Counted from the stretch's first letter, positions 35,364 through 44,487 are shown. The stretch: DNA of 64,000 nucleotides from Amycolatopsis bartoniae (GCF_014191255.1 NZ_JACHWH010000001.1:1-64000); one strand, 5' to 3'. The notes: generated from the sequence alone by a model not told the origin. Translations and numbers: made by a program.

Positions 35364-36293
35364 CTACGCGGACGCCTCGGCGAGTGCTGCGAGGTCCGCC
35401 TGGCTCAGGCGCAGCTCCACCGACGCGATCAGGTCCGACAGCTGTTCCACGGTGCGTGCGCTCGCGATCGGGGCGGCGACCGTCGGCTGCGCGGCCAGCC
35501 ACGCGAGCGACACCGCGGCCGGGGTGGTGCCGTGTGCGGCGGAGATGTCGTCGAGCGCCTCCAGCACCCGCTCGCCGCGGTGGTCCAGGTACGCGACGGC
35601 GCCCTCGTTGCGCGGGCTGCCGGTGTCCGTCTCCCGTGAGCGGTACTTGCCCGTCAGGAAGCCCTTCGCGAGCGAGAAGTACGGCAGTGTCGAGAGCCCT
35701 TCCTGCCGCACCAGCGGCAGCAGGTCCTGCTCGTAGCCACGCTCGACCAGGTTGTAGTGCGGCTGCAGCGCGACGTACCGGGCGAGGCCCTCGCGGTCCG
35801 AAATGGACAGTGCCTCGGCCAGCCGCTCGGCGGTGTAGTTCGACGCCCCGAGGTAGCGGACCTTCCCCGCGCGCACCAGCTCGTCGAACGCGCCCAGCGT
35901 CTCTTCGAGCGGGACGTCCGCGACGTCCCGGTGCGCGTAGTAGAGGTCGATGTGACCGGTTCCCAAGCGCCGCAACGAGTCCTCGGCCGCCTCGCGGATG
36001 TTCTTGGCGGACACACCCGGCCGCTTCGGCCAGCTGCCCACCTTCGTCGCGATGACCATGTCGTCGCGGCGGCCGCGTTTGGCGAGCCACCTGCCGATGA
36101 TGGTTTCGGACTCGCCGCCGGAATTGCCGGGAGCGCGGTGCATGTACGAATCGGCGGTGTCGACGAAGTTGCCGCCCGCCGCCGCGTACGCGTCGAGCAC
36201 CTCGAAGGACTGCTGCTCGTCAGCCGTCCAGCCGAACACGTTCCCGCCCAGGTTGAGGGGGTAGACGTCCAGGTCGCTGTTCCCGATCTTCAT
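35364..36293 (-). CDS. Aldo/keto reductase
   Basis: 309 aa TIM-barrel NADPH-dependent carbonyl reductase. The catalytic tetrad is visible as Asp45 and Tyr50 (FVDTADSYMH), Lys84 (ATKVG) and His121 (YYAHRD). The C-terminal half includes the cofactor strand VAAPIASARTVEQL. The ATG at 36293 begins MKIGNSDLDVYPLNLGG, the conserved start of this subfamily. It is divergent from the LLM-class enzyme gene and precedes the SDR gene on the same strand by 51 bases. Confidence 0.9.
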   Translation of the reverse strand: MKIGNSDLDVYPLNLGGNVFGWTADEQQSFEVLDAYAAAGGNFVDTADSYMHRAPGNSGGESETIIGRWLAKRGRRDDMVIATKVGSWPKRPGVSAKNIREAAEDSLRRLGTGHIDLYYAHRDVADVPLEETLGAFDELVRAGKVRYLGASNYTAERLAEALSISDREGLARYVALQPHYNLVERGYEQDLLPLVRQEGLSTLPYFSLAKGFLTGKYRSRETDTGSPRNEGAVAYLDHRGERVLEALDDISAAHGTTPAAVSLAWLAAQPTVAAPIASARTVEQLSDLIASVELRLSQADLAALAEASA

Positions 36294-36346
36294 GTTTCCC
36301 ACGCTAATACGGAATGAACGCACGCGCGGGAGCCGTTGTCCCGGAC

Positions 36347-37174
36347 ATGGTGAACGCACTCGGGAAACTCGGAATCTGGGCCCACTACAGCCAGGTCGGC
36401 GACGACGTCGCCCGTGAGGTGGAGCAGCTCGGCTACGGCGCCGTCTGGCTCGGCGGCTCCCCGCCCGCGGAGCTCACCGACGTCGAACGGATCCTCGACG
36501 CCACCGAACGGGTCGTCGTCGCGACCGGCATCGTCAACATGTGGACCGCCGACGCCGCGCCGGTCGCGGAGTCGTACCACCGGATCGCGGCGAAGCACCC
36601 CGGCCGCTTCCTGCTCGGGGTCGGCATCGGGCACCCCGAAGCGGTGCAGGTCTACCAGAAGCCCTACGACAAGATCGTCGAGTACCTCGACCAGCTCGAC
36701 GAGGCCGGCGTGCCGGTGGAGGACAGGGCGCTCGCCGCGCTCGGGCCGAAGGTGCTGAAGCTGTCGGCCGAGCGCACCGCAGGCGCCCACCCGTACCTGA
36801 CGACCCCGGAGCACACCCGGCAGGCGCGCGAGATCCTCGGCGAGGGCAAGCTGCTCGTGCCGGAGCACAAGGTCGTCCTCGACACCGATCCCGAGCGGGC
36901 GCGCTCGATCGGGCGGCCGAAGGTCGCGAACCCGTACCTCAAGCTCACCAACTACGTCAGCAACCTCAAGCGCCTGGGCTGGACCGACGAGGACATCGCG
37001 AACGACGGCAGCGACCGCCTCGTCGACGCGCTGGTGCTGCACGGGGACGCGCAGCAGATCGCCGACGGTGTGCGGGCGCACTGGGACGCGGGGGCGGACC
37101 AGGTGACCATCCAGGTACTGAACTCCGACCCGCTGCCGGTGTACCGGGCTGTGGCGGAGGTCCTGCTGTCGTAG
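36347..37174 (+). CDS. LLM-class (luciferase-like) F420-dependent oxidoreductase
   Basis: 275 aa TIM-barrel protein of the luciferase-like/F420 family (TIGR03620-like). Seen: LGKLGIWAHYSQ at the start, GYGAVWLGGSPP, VATGIVNMWTADA, RFLLGVGIGHPEAV and ALGPKVLKLSAERTAGAHPYLTTPEHT. It transfers hydride to or from an unknown substrate using F420 or FMN. The start may instead be ATG 36314, just after TAATAC, which would make the mRNA leaderless. It is divergent from the aldo/keto reductase. Confidence 0.85.
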   Translation: MVNALGKLGIWAHYSQVGDDVAREVEQLGYGAVWLGGSPPAELTDVERILDATERVVVATGIVNMWTADAAPVAESYHRIAAKHPGRFLLGVGIGHPEAVQVYQKPYDKIVEYLDQLDEAGVPVEDRALAALGPKVLKLSAERTAGAHPYLTTPEHTRQAREILGEGKLLVPEHKVVLDTDPERARSIGRPKVANPYLKLTNYVSNLKRLGWTDEDIANDGSDRLVDALVLHGDAQQIADGVRAHWDAGADQVTIQVLNSDPLPVYRAVAEVLLS

Positions 37175-37239
37175 TGGTCTCGCGGCGGACCCCCTACGAT
37201 TCGGGCAACAAGGCGAACCACCTGCTAGGAGGACCAACG

Positions 37240-38268
37240 ATGCCCATCGCCACCCCCGAGGTCTATGCCGAGATGCTCGACCGGGCCAAGGGAGGCGAGT
37301 TCGCCTACCCGGCCATCAACGTGACCTCGTCGGAGACCCTGAACGCGGCGCTGAAGGGGTTCGCCGACGCGGAGAGCGACGGCATCATCCAGGTGTCCAC
37401 CGGCGGCGCGGAGTTCGCGTCCGGTCTCAACGTGAAGAACATGGTGACCGGCGCGACCGCGCTGGCCGAGTTCGCGCACGTGGTCGCCGAGAAGTACCCG
37501 GTCAACATCGCACTGCACACCGACCACTGCCCGAAGGACAAGCTGGACACCTACGTCAACCCGCTCATCGCGATTTCGCAGGAGCGGGTCGACCGGGGCC
37601 AGAACCCGCTGTTCCAGTCCCACATGTGGGACGGCTCGGCGATCGACCTCGACGAGAACCTCAAGATCGCGGCCGAGCTGCTGGAGCGGGCCGCGGCGGC
37701 GAAGATCATCCTCGAGGTCGAGATCGGCGTCGTCGGCGGCGAGGAGGACGGCGTCTCGAACGAGATCAACGAGAAGCTGTACACCGCCGAGGGCGACTTC
37801 GAGAAGACGGTGGACGCGCTCGGCTCCGGTGAGAAGGGCCGGTACCTGCTCGCCGCCACCTTCGGCAACGTGCACGGCGCGTACAAGCCGGGCGCGGTCC
37901 AGCTGCGTCCGGACGTGCTCAAGCGCGGCCAGCAGGTCGCGGCGGCGAAGCTCGGCCTCGCCGAGGGTTCGAAGCCGTTCGAGCTGGTGTTCCACGGCGG
38001 TTCGGGCTCGCTGCTGGAGGAGATCCACGAGGCGGTGTCGTACGGCGTGGTGAAGATGAACGTCGACACCGACACGCAGTACGCGTTCTCCCGCCCGATC
38101 GCGGACCACTTCTTCAAGAACTACGACGGCGTGCTGAAGATCGACGGCGAGGTCGGCAACAAGAAGACCTACGACCCGCGCAGCTACCTCAAGAAGGCCG
38201 AGACCGGCATGGCCGAGCGGGTCGTGCAGGCCGCGCAGGCGCTCAAGTCGGCAGGCCAGAAGCTCTGA
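37240..38268 (+). CDS. fbaA: Class II fructose-bisphosphate aldolase
   Basis: Zinc enzyme that splits fructose-1,6-bisphosphate to two triose phosphates in glycolysis and runs in reverse in gluconeogenesis. It is 342 aa, the usual class IIA length. Zinc and substrate residues are visible: HTDHCPKD (Asp/His), EVEIGVVGGEEDG (catalytic loop), FGNVHGAYKPG (His) and FHGGSGS (His, phosphate loop), with KMNVDTDTQYAFSRPI near 270. An AGGAGGA site lies eight bases before the ATG. The 3' end overlaps the convergent membrane-protein gene by 26 bases. Confidence 0.97.
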   Translation: MPIATPEVYAEMLDRAKGGEFAYPAINVTSSETLNAALKGFADAESDGIIQVSTGGAEFASGLNVKNMVTGATALAEFAHVVAEKYPVNIALHTDHCPKDKLDTYVNPLIAISQERVDRGQNPLFQSHMWDGSAIDLDENLKIAAELLERAAAAKIILEVEIGVVGGEEDGVSNEINEKLYTAEGDFEKTVDALGSGEKGRYLLAATFGNVHGAYKPGAVQLRPDVLKRGQQVAAAKLGLAEGSKPFELVFHGGSGSLLEEIHEAVSYGVVKMNVDTDTQYAFSRPIADHFFKNYDGVLKIDGEVGNKKTYDPRSYLKKAETGMAERVVQAAQALKSAGQKL

Positions 38269-39361
38269 CCCGGCTCCTCGTCGCCGTCGCCCACCACGCC
38301 GCGGTGACGGCGACGAGGACCACCGGCAGCGTCCAGACCGCGAACGGCGGCGCGGCGCCGAAGCGGGACTGCACCCAGAGCACGCCGTAGCCGAACGCGG
38401 CCACGAGCACGCCCGTGAGTACCCCGCGCCGGGCGGCGAGATCCACCGCCAGCCCGACGAACACCAGGTAGAACGGGATCGTCGAGGCCGGGAAGGTGCC
38501 CAGCACCAGCAGCGGCCAGATCACCACGCGGTACGCGACGTAGGCCCCCGCGACGGCGGTGGCGGCCCACGCGTGCCCGATGGTGCGCCGCGCCAGCAGC
38601 AGCACCACGGCGGACATCCCGATGCCCCACAGGGGATACACCCAGTCCGCGATCGGCATCGTGAAGTGCAGCACCGCGGCGCGGTCCACGGGATGCCCGA
38701 TCTGCTGCGCCGCGAACTCCAGCAGCGACGGCTCGGCCTCGGGCCGGCCCTGCTCCCACGCCCGCAGCCCCAGGACGCCGTACTCCTGCTGCCCGTTGGG
38801 GAAGAAGGCGTTCTCCAGGAAGAACGCCCACAGCCCGGTGAGCACGAGCGTGCGCACGCGGCCCGGCGGGGCGGATTTCAGCCAGCCGTCGATGACCCCG
38901 GCGAGCATCACCCCGGTGCCGAAGTACAGCAGCAGGTGCGTCGGGCTCCACGCGGTCAGGTCCAGGCCGTTGACGCGGTGGTTGATCACGTCGAGCGGTG
39001 CGGCGATCAGGAACAGCCCGAGCCCCCACTGCATGAGCCGCAGCGAGCGGCGGTCGCAGCCGAGGCCGGTGTAGGTGTGGATCGCCACGAGCACCACGAC
39101 GATCCCGGTGCCGACGGTGTTGATCAGGTGCGGTGGGGCGAGGTCGTCGCGGATGAACTTGAAGTGCCACGACACGTCCCACGACGAGCCCAGCAGCTTG
39201 AAGCCGAACGCGACCAGCCAGGCGGTGTACGCGAAGCGCAGCACCCACTCCGGCGTCGGCTGCCCCGGCGCACCCCGCTGCCAGTGTTCCCGGAAGAACA
39301 GCCTGGTCTTCGCCACCGGGCTGCGGGGCACGACGAGCTCCCCCGCGATCGCCTTCGTCAT
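38243..39361 (-). CDS. Multi-pass membrane protein, unknown function
   Basis: 372 aa with about nine to ten hydrophobic helices spread along the whole chain. The most distinctive part is GSSWDVSWHFKFIRDDLAPPHLINTVG near residue 60 and AWSPTHLLLYFGTGVMLAGVIDG near 140, with His, Asp and Trp residues beside membrane helices, suggesting a metal or cofactor site. I do not recognise a named family. ATG 39361 is used; a GTG two codons earlier is possible. It is divergent from the DUF3151 gene, with a palindrome between them. Confidence 0.7.
   Translation of the reverse strand: MTKAIAGELVVPRSPVAKTRLFFREHWQRGAPGQPTPEWVLRFAYTAWLVAFGFKLLGSSWDVSWHFKFIRDDLAPPHLINTVGTGIVVVLVAIHTYTGLGCDRRSLRLMQWGLGLFLIAAPLDVINHRVNGLDLTAWSPTHLLLYFGTGVMLAGVIDGWLKSAPPGRVRTLVLTGLWAFFLENAFFPNGQQEYGVLGLRAWEQGRPEAEPSLLEFAAQQIGHPVDRAAVLHFTMPIADWVYPLWGIGMSAVVLLLARRTIGHAWAATAVAGAYVAYRVVIWPLLVLGTFPASTIPFYLVFVGLAVDLAARRGVLTGVLVAAFGYGVLWVQSRFGAAPPFAVWTLPVVLVAVTAAWWATATRSRVRASGLPT
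38275..38319 (+). terminator. fbaA terminator inside the convergent gene
   Basis: A perfect 14-base stem (38275-38288 with 38306-38319) with a 17-base loop begins six bases after the fbaA stop. It lies wholly within the last codons of the membrane-protein gene on the other strand. Confidence 0.6.
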
Positions 39362-39412
39362 GGGCACATCATGACTTGTCGCTTCGGCGACTTGGACGGG
39401 TATGTCCAGAAA

Positions 39413-39428
39413 TCAGGGTTCACCCTGA
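39413..39428. promoter_or_regulatory. Palindrome TCAGGGT-N2-ACCCTGA
   Basis: A perfect 7-base-arm palindrome between the divergent membrane-protein and DUF3151 genes, 33 bases before the latter's start. Likely a repressor or activator site; regulator unknown. Confidence 0.5.
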
Positions 39429-39461
39429 GGTGGCGTTCCGGGGAAGGGCAGGATGGGAGTC

Positions 39462-39875
39462 ATGACGCACGCGAACCTGCTGGGCCCCGAACCCACCCTG
39501 CTGCCCGACCGCCCCGACGCACAGGCCGCACTCGACGCCGGGACCGATCCCGCCGAGGTCGCCGCCGAGCACCCGGACTTCAGCGAGGCGTGGGCGGCAC
39601 TGGCCGAGCGCGCGCTGGCGGCGGACGAGGTCGTCGCCGCCTACGCCTACGCGCGCACCGGCTACCACCGCGGGCTCGATCAGCTGCGCCGCGCCGGCTG
39701 GAAGGGCTTCGGCCCGGTGCCCTGGAGCCACCGGCCGAACCAGGGCTTCCTGCGTGCCCTCGCCGCGCTGGGCAAGGCCGCCCAGCGCATCGGCGAGAAC
39801 GAGGAGTACGAGCGCTGCCGCACCTTCCTCGCCGACTCGGACGAGGCGGCCGCCGACGCGACCGGCTTGAAGTGA
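39462..39875 (+). CDS. DUF3151 family protein
   Basis: 137 aa. The sequence NLLGPEPTLLPDRPDAQAALDAG followed by FSEAWAALAERAL, AYAYARTGYHRGLDQLRRAGWKGFGPVPWSHRPNQGFLRAL and AAQRIGENEEYERCRTFL matches the actinobacterial DUF3151 family (Rv0360c-like), a helical TPR-like protein of unknown role often found near the aldolase gene. ATG 39462 is preferred because family members start at this point; ATG 39453 has the better ribosome site. Confidence 0.82.
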   Translation: MTHANLLGPEPTLLPDRPDAQAALDAGTDPAEVAAEHPDFSEAWAALAERALAADEVVAAYAYARTGYHRGLDQLRRAGWKGFGPVPWSHRPNQGFLRALAALGKAAQRIGENEEYERCRTFLADSDEAAADATGLK

Positions 39876-39894
39876 AACGTCAGGCGGACCATCG

Positions 39895-41118
39895 CTAGAA
39901 CTCTCCACAGTTGCTAGTGGCGGCGGCGCCGTGCAGGCGCCCGTCCAGCCAGGCGAAGGCGAGGGGGTACGCGGCGACGAAGCCGCCCACGTGCGTCGGT
40001 GCGGCGAGCGTGTCGAACTGCACCGTCGCACCTTCCGCGCACCAGTCGCGCGCCATCTGGCGGCCCTGTTCGAAGGGCACGATGTCGTCGAGTGCGGAGT
40101 GCGCGACCAGCACCGGCGCCTTCGGCGGGATGGTGCCGATCCGCTGCTCGGCCACCACGGACGCGTACGGCTCCTCGCCGAGGTAGGCGGTGATGGGCCG
40201 CCCGTCCGCGGTGAGGTCCGCGGTGCGGGTGAAGGCGTGGTCGAGGATGGCGTCCCCGACGCACTCGTTCTCGACCTGCGCTTCGAGCGCCTTGCCCTTG
40301 TCGTTGAGCACGGCGGGGATGTCCAGCTGCGGGTAGGCGGCGTTGATGCTCGCCACCGCGAACATCAGGAAGCCGACCGCGTAGTGCCCGTCGAGGTTCT
40401 CGGCGACGGGGGTGAGATCAGCGGGCGGGGCACCGGCGTACGCGCCCTTCAGGTCCAGCTCCGGCGCGTAGGTGCCCTGCAGCTCGGCCGCGGCCGCGGA
40501 GGCGCCGCCGCCCTGCGAGTACCCGGCGATGGCGACCGGTCCGTCCGCGGGCAGGCCCGCCTCGGGCAGACGCTGGGCGGCGCGGATCGCGTCGAGCACC
40601 GCGTAGCCCTCGGCCTTGCGGTTGACGTAGGTGTGCACGCCGGGAGTACCGAGGCCCTCGTAGTCGGTGACCACCACGGCGTAGCCGCGGGCGAGGAGCC
40701 CGGAGATGAACGTGCCCTCGTACTCCTGGCCCACGGCGAGCGCCTTCGACGGGGCGCACTGGTCGCCCATCCCCTGGGTGCCCGCGGCGTAGCTGATGAT
40801 CGGCCGCGCGCCGGGGCCGGTCCACGGCGCGGTCGGCGTGAGCACGGTTCCGCTGACCGCGATCGGCTGGTCGGCGCTGTCCGTGCTGCGGTAGAGGATC
40901 CGCTGCGCCTTCGCCGGCGCGGGCAGGAGCTTCACCGGGTCGAGGAAGAACTGCGCCGCCTGGTGTCGGATGATGTCGCCGGGCGCGCCCGCCGGCAGTG
41001 GTGACGGCGGGTCGTAGAAGTCCGTGGCACCGGCCGGTGCCGCGCCGACCGTCAGTGAGGCCAGTCCGATGATCGAAGCCAGTGCTGCCGCGGCTCTGCG
41101 GCGGAAGTTGGGTCGCAT
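39895..41118 (-). CDS. Secreted lipase (secretory lipase / LIP family)
   Basis: 407 aa. An N-terminal signal peptide with Arg-rich start and cleavage near AGA-T32 directs export. Alpha/beta-hydrolase triad: Ser201 in GYSQGG, Asp in AHSALDDIVPF and His in PTHVGGF. YAAGTQGMGDQCAPS and the Cys pair elsewhere are typical of fungal and actinobacterial secretory lipases (PF03583), which hydrolyse triglycerides and esters outside the cell. GGGGGGCGAG precedes ATG 41118. It is divergent from a tetR gene that likely controls it. Confidence 0.9.
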   Translation of the reverse strand: MRPNFRRRAAAALASIIGLASLTVGAAPAGATDFYDPPSPLPAGAPGDIIRHQAAQFFLDPVKLLPAPAKAQRILYRSTDSADQPIAVSGTVLTPTAPWTGPGARPIISYAAGTQGMGDQCAPSKALAVGQEYEGTFISGLLARGYAVVVTDYEGLGTPGVHTYVNRKAEGYAVLDAIRAAQRLPEAGLPADGPVAIAGYSQGGGASAAAAELQGTYAPELDLKGAYAGAPPADLTPVAENLDGHYAVGFLMFAVASINAAYPQLDIPAVLNDKGKALEAQVENECVGDAILDHAFTRTADLTADGRPITAYLGEEPYASVVAEQRIGTIPPKAPVLVAHSALDDIVPFEQGRQMARDWCAEGATVQFDTLAAPTHVGGFVAAYPLAFAWLDGRLHGAAATSNCGEF

Positions 41119-41139
41119 GCTCGCCCCCCGGTGAGCTAG

Positions 41140-41163
41140 TTTTCGACAAGATCGTCGGAAAAA
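41140..41163. promoter_or_regulatory. Imperfect inverted repeat between lipase and tetR
   Basis: TTTTCGAC and GTCGGAAAA face each other across six bases, with one unpaired base. The region is the shared promoter of the divergent lipase and tetR genes. Confidence 0.3.
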
Positions 41164-41185
41164 GGATCGAGGTGAGAGAGCCCAC

Positions 41186-41836
41186 ATGGCAATCCCCCGG
41201 AAGCGTGGTCCGGGACGGCCGCGGAAGCTGCCCGTCGAGGAGCAGCGTGCGCTCGTGCTGGCCGCGGCCCGGCAGGTGTTCGCCACGTCGGGCGTCCAGG
41301 GCGCCACGATCGAGCAGATCGCCCGGCAGGCCGGGCTGAGCAGGCAGGCCGTCTACGAGCTGTTCGGCGACAAGGCCGCGTTGTTCGAGCAGACGGTGGC
41401 CGACCTCGAAGAACAGGCGTACGCCGCGATCGCGGAGCTCGGCTCGGGTGACGCCGACCTCGACCTCAAGTCCTGGGCGCGCAAGAACTACGGCAACCTG
41501 TTCGCCTTCGTCGCCGAACACCCCGAGGCCCTGCCGTTGCTGCACGAGGCCGAACGCACGGGTGAGCCCGCGCTGACGCGGCTGCGCGCCCGGCTCGCCG
41601 AGGTCTACCGGGAGGCGAGCGGCCGGCGCTGGGCCGAGTTCGGGGTCGAGCCGGGGCGCGCGGACACCGCGCTGGTGGCGATGTACTTCGCGATGGTCGA
41701 GGCACTGGTCGGCCTGCCGTGGCCGGACGAACCGCCGGAGCGCGACGCGCTGATCGACCTGCTCACCGAGTTCACCATCGGCGGCGTGCTGCGGCTGTAC
41801 GGCCAGACTCCGGAAGTGATCGACCGGGTGCGGTAG
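41186..41836 (+). CDS. TetR-family transcriptional regulator
   Basis: 216 aa. N-terminal helix-turn-helix LVLAAARQVFATSGVQGATIEQIARQAGLSRQAVYELFGDKAALFEQTV at about 22-70, preceded by a basic GPGRPRK tail. The helical ligand domain follows. It probably represses the divergent lipase gene and itself in response to a fatty acid or other lipophilic ligand; this is inferred from position only. GAGGTGAGAGAG lies before the ATG. Confidence 0.9.
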   Translation: MAIPRKRGPGRPRKLPVEEQRALVLAAARQVFATSGVQGATIEQIARQAGLSRQAVYELFGDKAALFEQTVADLEEQAYAAIAELGSGDADLDLKSWARKNYGNLFAFVAEHPEALPLLHEAERTGEPALTRLRARLAEVYREASGRRWAEFGVEPGRADTALVAMYFAMVEALVGLPWPDEPPERDALIDLLTEFTIGGVLRLYGQTPEVIDRVR

Positions 41837-41955
41837 CTACGGCGTGCGGGGCCAGCCAGGTGGCGTAGGTGGCGAAGCACTCGGCCAGGCAGCCGACCGC
41901 GTCCACATCGCGGACACCGCCTCGCGGGCGCGGAAATCGTCGTAACTTCGGAATC

Positions 41956-43806
41956 ATGGCGCCGTGTCACCTCGCGATCGTGGGTGCGGGGCCGCGTGGG
42001 GTCGGTGTCCTGGAACGGATTTCGGCGAACGCGGCCGAGCTGCTCGGGCCCGGCGGCCTGGTGGTGCACCTGGTCGACCCGTTCCCGCCGGGACCGGGGC
42101 GGATCTGGCGGTACGAGCAGTCGCCGCTGCTGCGGATGAACTCGATGACCGAGGACGTCACGATGTTCACCGACGAGAGCGTGCGGATGGCCGGCCCGGT
42201 GCGGCCGGGCCCGTCACTGGCCGAGTGGGCCGACCAGCTACGTGGCGGCGCGCTGCGGCACGAGGTCGCCGAGGACCTGCGGGACGAGCTGGACTCCCTG
42301 CTCAGCACGTCGTTCCCGACCCGGCGGCTGCAGAGCGAGTACCTGGCGTGGGTGTACCGGCGGGTGCTCGACGAGCTGCCCGAGGGCATCGAGGTCGTCG
42401 AACACCGGGCCCGCGCCGTGCGGATCGAGGAGGGCCGGGTGCACCTGGAGGACGGCGGTTCCGTGCCCGCCGACCTGGTGCTGCTGACCGTCGGGCACCT
42501 GGACGCGGACCCGGACGCCGCCGCGGCGGGCCTGCTGGAGTACGCGGAGCAGCACGGCCTGGCCTACTACCCCGCCGGCTACACCGCGGACATCGACTAC
42601 TCCGCGATCCCGCCCGGCGAGCACGTGCTGGTGCGTGGCTTCGGGCTGGCGTTCGTCGACCTCATGCTGCTGCTCACCGAGGGCCGCGGCGGGCGCTTCA
42701 CCGAGCGGGACGGCGGGCTCGCCTACACGCCGAGCGGCCGGGAACCCGTGCTGCACGTGGGTTCCCGCCGCGGCGTGCCGTACCACTCGAAGCCCGGATA
42801 CCGGTTGCGGGGCGAACCCTTGCAGCTGCCGAAGTTCTTCGACGCCGCCGCGATCGAGGCGTTGCCCGACGGGCCACTGGAGTTCTTCACCGACGTGTGG
42901 CCGTTGGTGGCCAAGGAAATCGCGTGGGGCTACTACAGCGAGCTGTTCACCGGGCATCCGGAACGGGTGCGCCTCGGTTTCCCCGAGTTCTCCACCCGGT
43001 TCGCCGAAACCCCTTGGGACAGCGAGGAAATGCACGGGCTCGTCGGCGAGGCCGTGCCCGCGGAGGAGGACCGGCTCGACCTGAACCGGCTCGACCGGCC
43101 GCTCGCGGGCGAGCGGTTCGAGGACGCCGAGCACTTCGGCAAGCACCTGCGCGCGTACGTCGAAGCGGACCTCGCACGGCGCGCGGATCCGGCCTACAGC
43201 GCGGATCTCGGCGGTTTCATGGCCCTGTTGTCGGTCTACCACCACCTGCCCGCGCTGGCGCAGTCCGGGAAGCTCGACGCCATCTCCCAGGTGTCCGATG
43301 TGGACGGTTGGTTCCACGGGTTCTTCAGCTTCTACGCCAGCGGCCCGCCGCCCCGGCGCCTGCAGGAGCTGCTGGCGCTGGAGCAGGCGGGCGTGGTCTC
43401 GTTCGCGGGCGCGGAACTGCGGGTGACCGCCGAGCGCGGCCGGTTCGTCGCGACCACCAGCAGCTTCCCGGGCGAACTGGAGGCCAGGACGTTGGTCGAG
43501 GCGCGGCTGCCGAACGCGAGCGTCGGCCTCGCGTCGGACGAGCTGATCCGCTCGCTGCGGGACTCCGGGGAGCTGACCGAAGAGCTGGTCCTCGACCAGC
43601 CCTCCGGCCGCATCTCCACGCGGATGACCGACGCCCGGCTGCTCAGGCCGGACGGCACGCCACACGAACGGTGGTTCTCCCTCGGCCCGCACACGAGCGC
43701 ACGCTCGGCGGCGGCCTTCACCCGGCCGCGGATCAACGCTTTGTCGTTACGTCAGAACGACGCTGTCGCCCGCGAGATCCTCAACAGCGCGCGAGCATGT
43801 CGGTGA
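41956..43806 (+). CDS. Large FAD/NAD(P)-binding flavoprotein
   Basis: 616 aa. The N-terminal dinucleotide site HLAIVGAGPRGVGVLERI (residues 4-21) and PFPPGPGRIWRYEQSPLLRMNSM fit the FAD/NAD(P)-binding family PF13454. Further elements are PADLVLLTVGHLDADPD and GFGLAFVDLMLLLTEGRGG. Relatives are predicted oxidoreductases of unknown substrate, some in natural-product or siderophore clusters. No partner gene is nearby. ATG 41956 begins at the nucleotide motif; earlier in-frame starts add a disordered Arg/Pro stretch. The 3' end overlaps the convergent nuclease gene by 26 bases. Confidence 0.82.
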   Translation: MAPCHLAIVGAGPRGVGVLERISANAAELLGPGGLVVHLVDPFPPGPGRIWRYEQSPLLRMNSMTEDVTMFTDESVRMAGPVRPGPSLAEWADQLRGGALRHEVAEDLRDELDSLLSTSFPTRRLQSEYLAWVYRRVLDELPEGIEVVEHRARAVRIEEGRVHLEDGGSVPADLVLLTVGHLDADPDAAAAGLLEYAEQHGLAYYPAGYTADIDYSAIPPGEHVLVRGFGLAFVDLMLLLTEGRGGRFTERDGGLAYTPSGREPVLHVGSRRGVPYHSKPGYRLRGEPLQLPKFFDAAAIEALPDGPLEFFTDVWPLVAKEIAWGYYSELFTGHPERVRLGFPEFSTRFAETPWDSEEMHGLVGEAVPAEEDRLDLNRLDRPLAGERFEDAEHFGKHLRAYVEADLARRADPAYSADLGGFMALLSVYHHLPALAQSGKLDAISQVSDVDGWFHGFFSFYASGPPPRRLQELLALEQAGVVSFAGAELRVTAERGRFVATTSSFPGELEARTLVEARLPNASVGLASDELIRSLRDSGELTEELVLDQPSGRISTRMTDARLLRPDGTPHERWFSLGPHTSARSAAAFTRPRINALSLRQNDAVAREILNSARACR

Positions 43807-44407
43807 GCGCGGACTTCTCGGCGGAGTTGACCGTCAGCTTCCAGTGGTACTTCACGCCGATCCACATCTCCGCGTAGGTGCACCAGTAGCTGGTGAGCGG
43901 CGGCTTCCACTGGTCAGGTGAAGCGTCGCCCTTCGCCTGGTTGACGTTGTCCGTGACGGCGATCAGCTGCGGGTCCGACAGGTCGTTCGCGTACGCCTGC
44001 CGCTGCGCCGTGGTCCACGACGACGCGCCGGTGCGCCACGCGTCGGCCAGCGGCACGACGTGGTCGATGTCGACGTCCGAGGCGGCGGTCCACGTCGCGC
44101 CGTCGTACGGGCTGTACCAGCTGCCGGACGTGGGGGCGCAGTCCGAGCCGGTGACGACGTTCTTGCCGTCGCGCTTGAGCACGACCTCACGGGTGTTGCA
44201 GCTGTTGCCCTGGTCGATCCAGTGCGGGAACTCGTCGCGCGAGTAACCGGTGAGGCTGCCGTCGGCCTTGACGGTCAGCGAGGCGAGCTCCGAGCGGGCG
44301 GTGGTCTCCGAGGGGATGCCGGGGGGCGTGGCGAGCGCGGTACCGGTGAGTCCGGCGGTCACGATCGCGGCGGTGAGCAGGACGGTGAACGTACGGGAAC
44401 CAGGCAT
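43781..44407 (-). CDS. Secreted HNH-family nuclease (DUF1524-like)
   Basis: 208 aa. The signal peptide has a hydrophobic core LLTAAIVTAGLTG and a predicted cut after ALA27. The catalytic core DVDIDHVVPLADAW has Asp115-His116 of the beta-beta-alpha-metal fold, with VTDNVNQAKGDASPDQWKPP and the final helix with YAEMW completing it. Two to four Cys (CNTRE, SDCAP, WCTY, LARC) could form disulphides. These enzymes are secreted and degrade DNA in the medium. It converges with the flavoprotein gene. Confidence 0.9.
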   Translation of the reverse strand: MPGSRTFTVLLTAAIVTAGLTGTALATPPGIPSETTARSELASLTVKADGSLTGYSRDEFPHWIDQGNSCNTREVVLKRDGKNVVTGSDCAPTSGSWYSPYDGATWTAASDVDIDHVVPLADAWRTGASSWTTAQRQAYANDLSDPQLIAVTDNVNQAKGDASPDQWKPPLTSYWCTYAEMWIGVKYHWKLTVNSAEKSALTDMLARC

Positions 44408-44487
44408 GCGGCGAGCGTGACTGGCTCAGGTGACGAGAACAACACTCGTGAGTGATTTACCGACGTCCGTAGGTTTACGAAGAGTAG

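Noticed and set aside
41140..41163. A perfect TetR operator in the lipase/tetR gap
   Set aside because: The inverted repeat needs one unpaired base and the inner positions do not match; kept only as a low-confidence feature.
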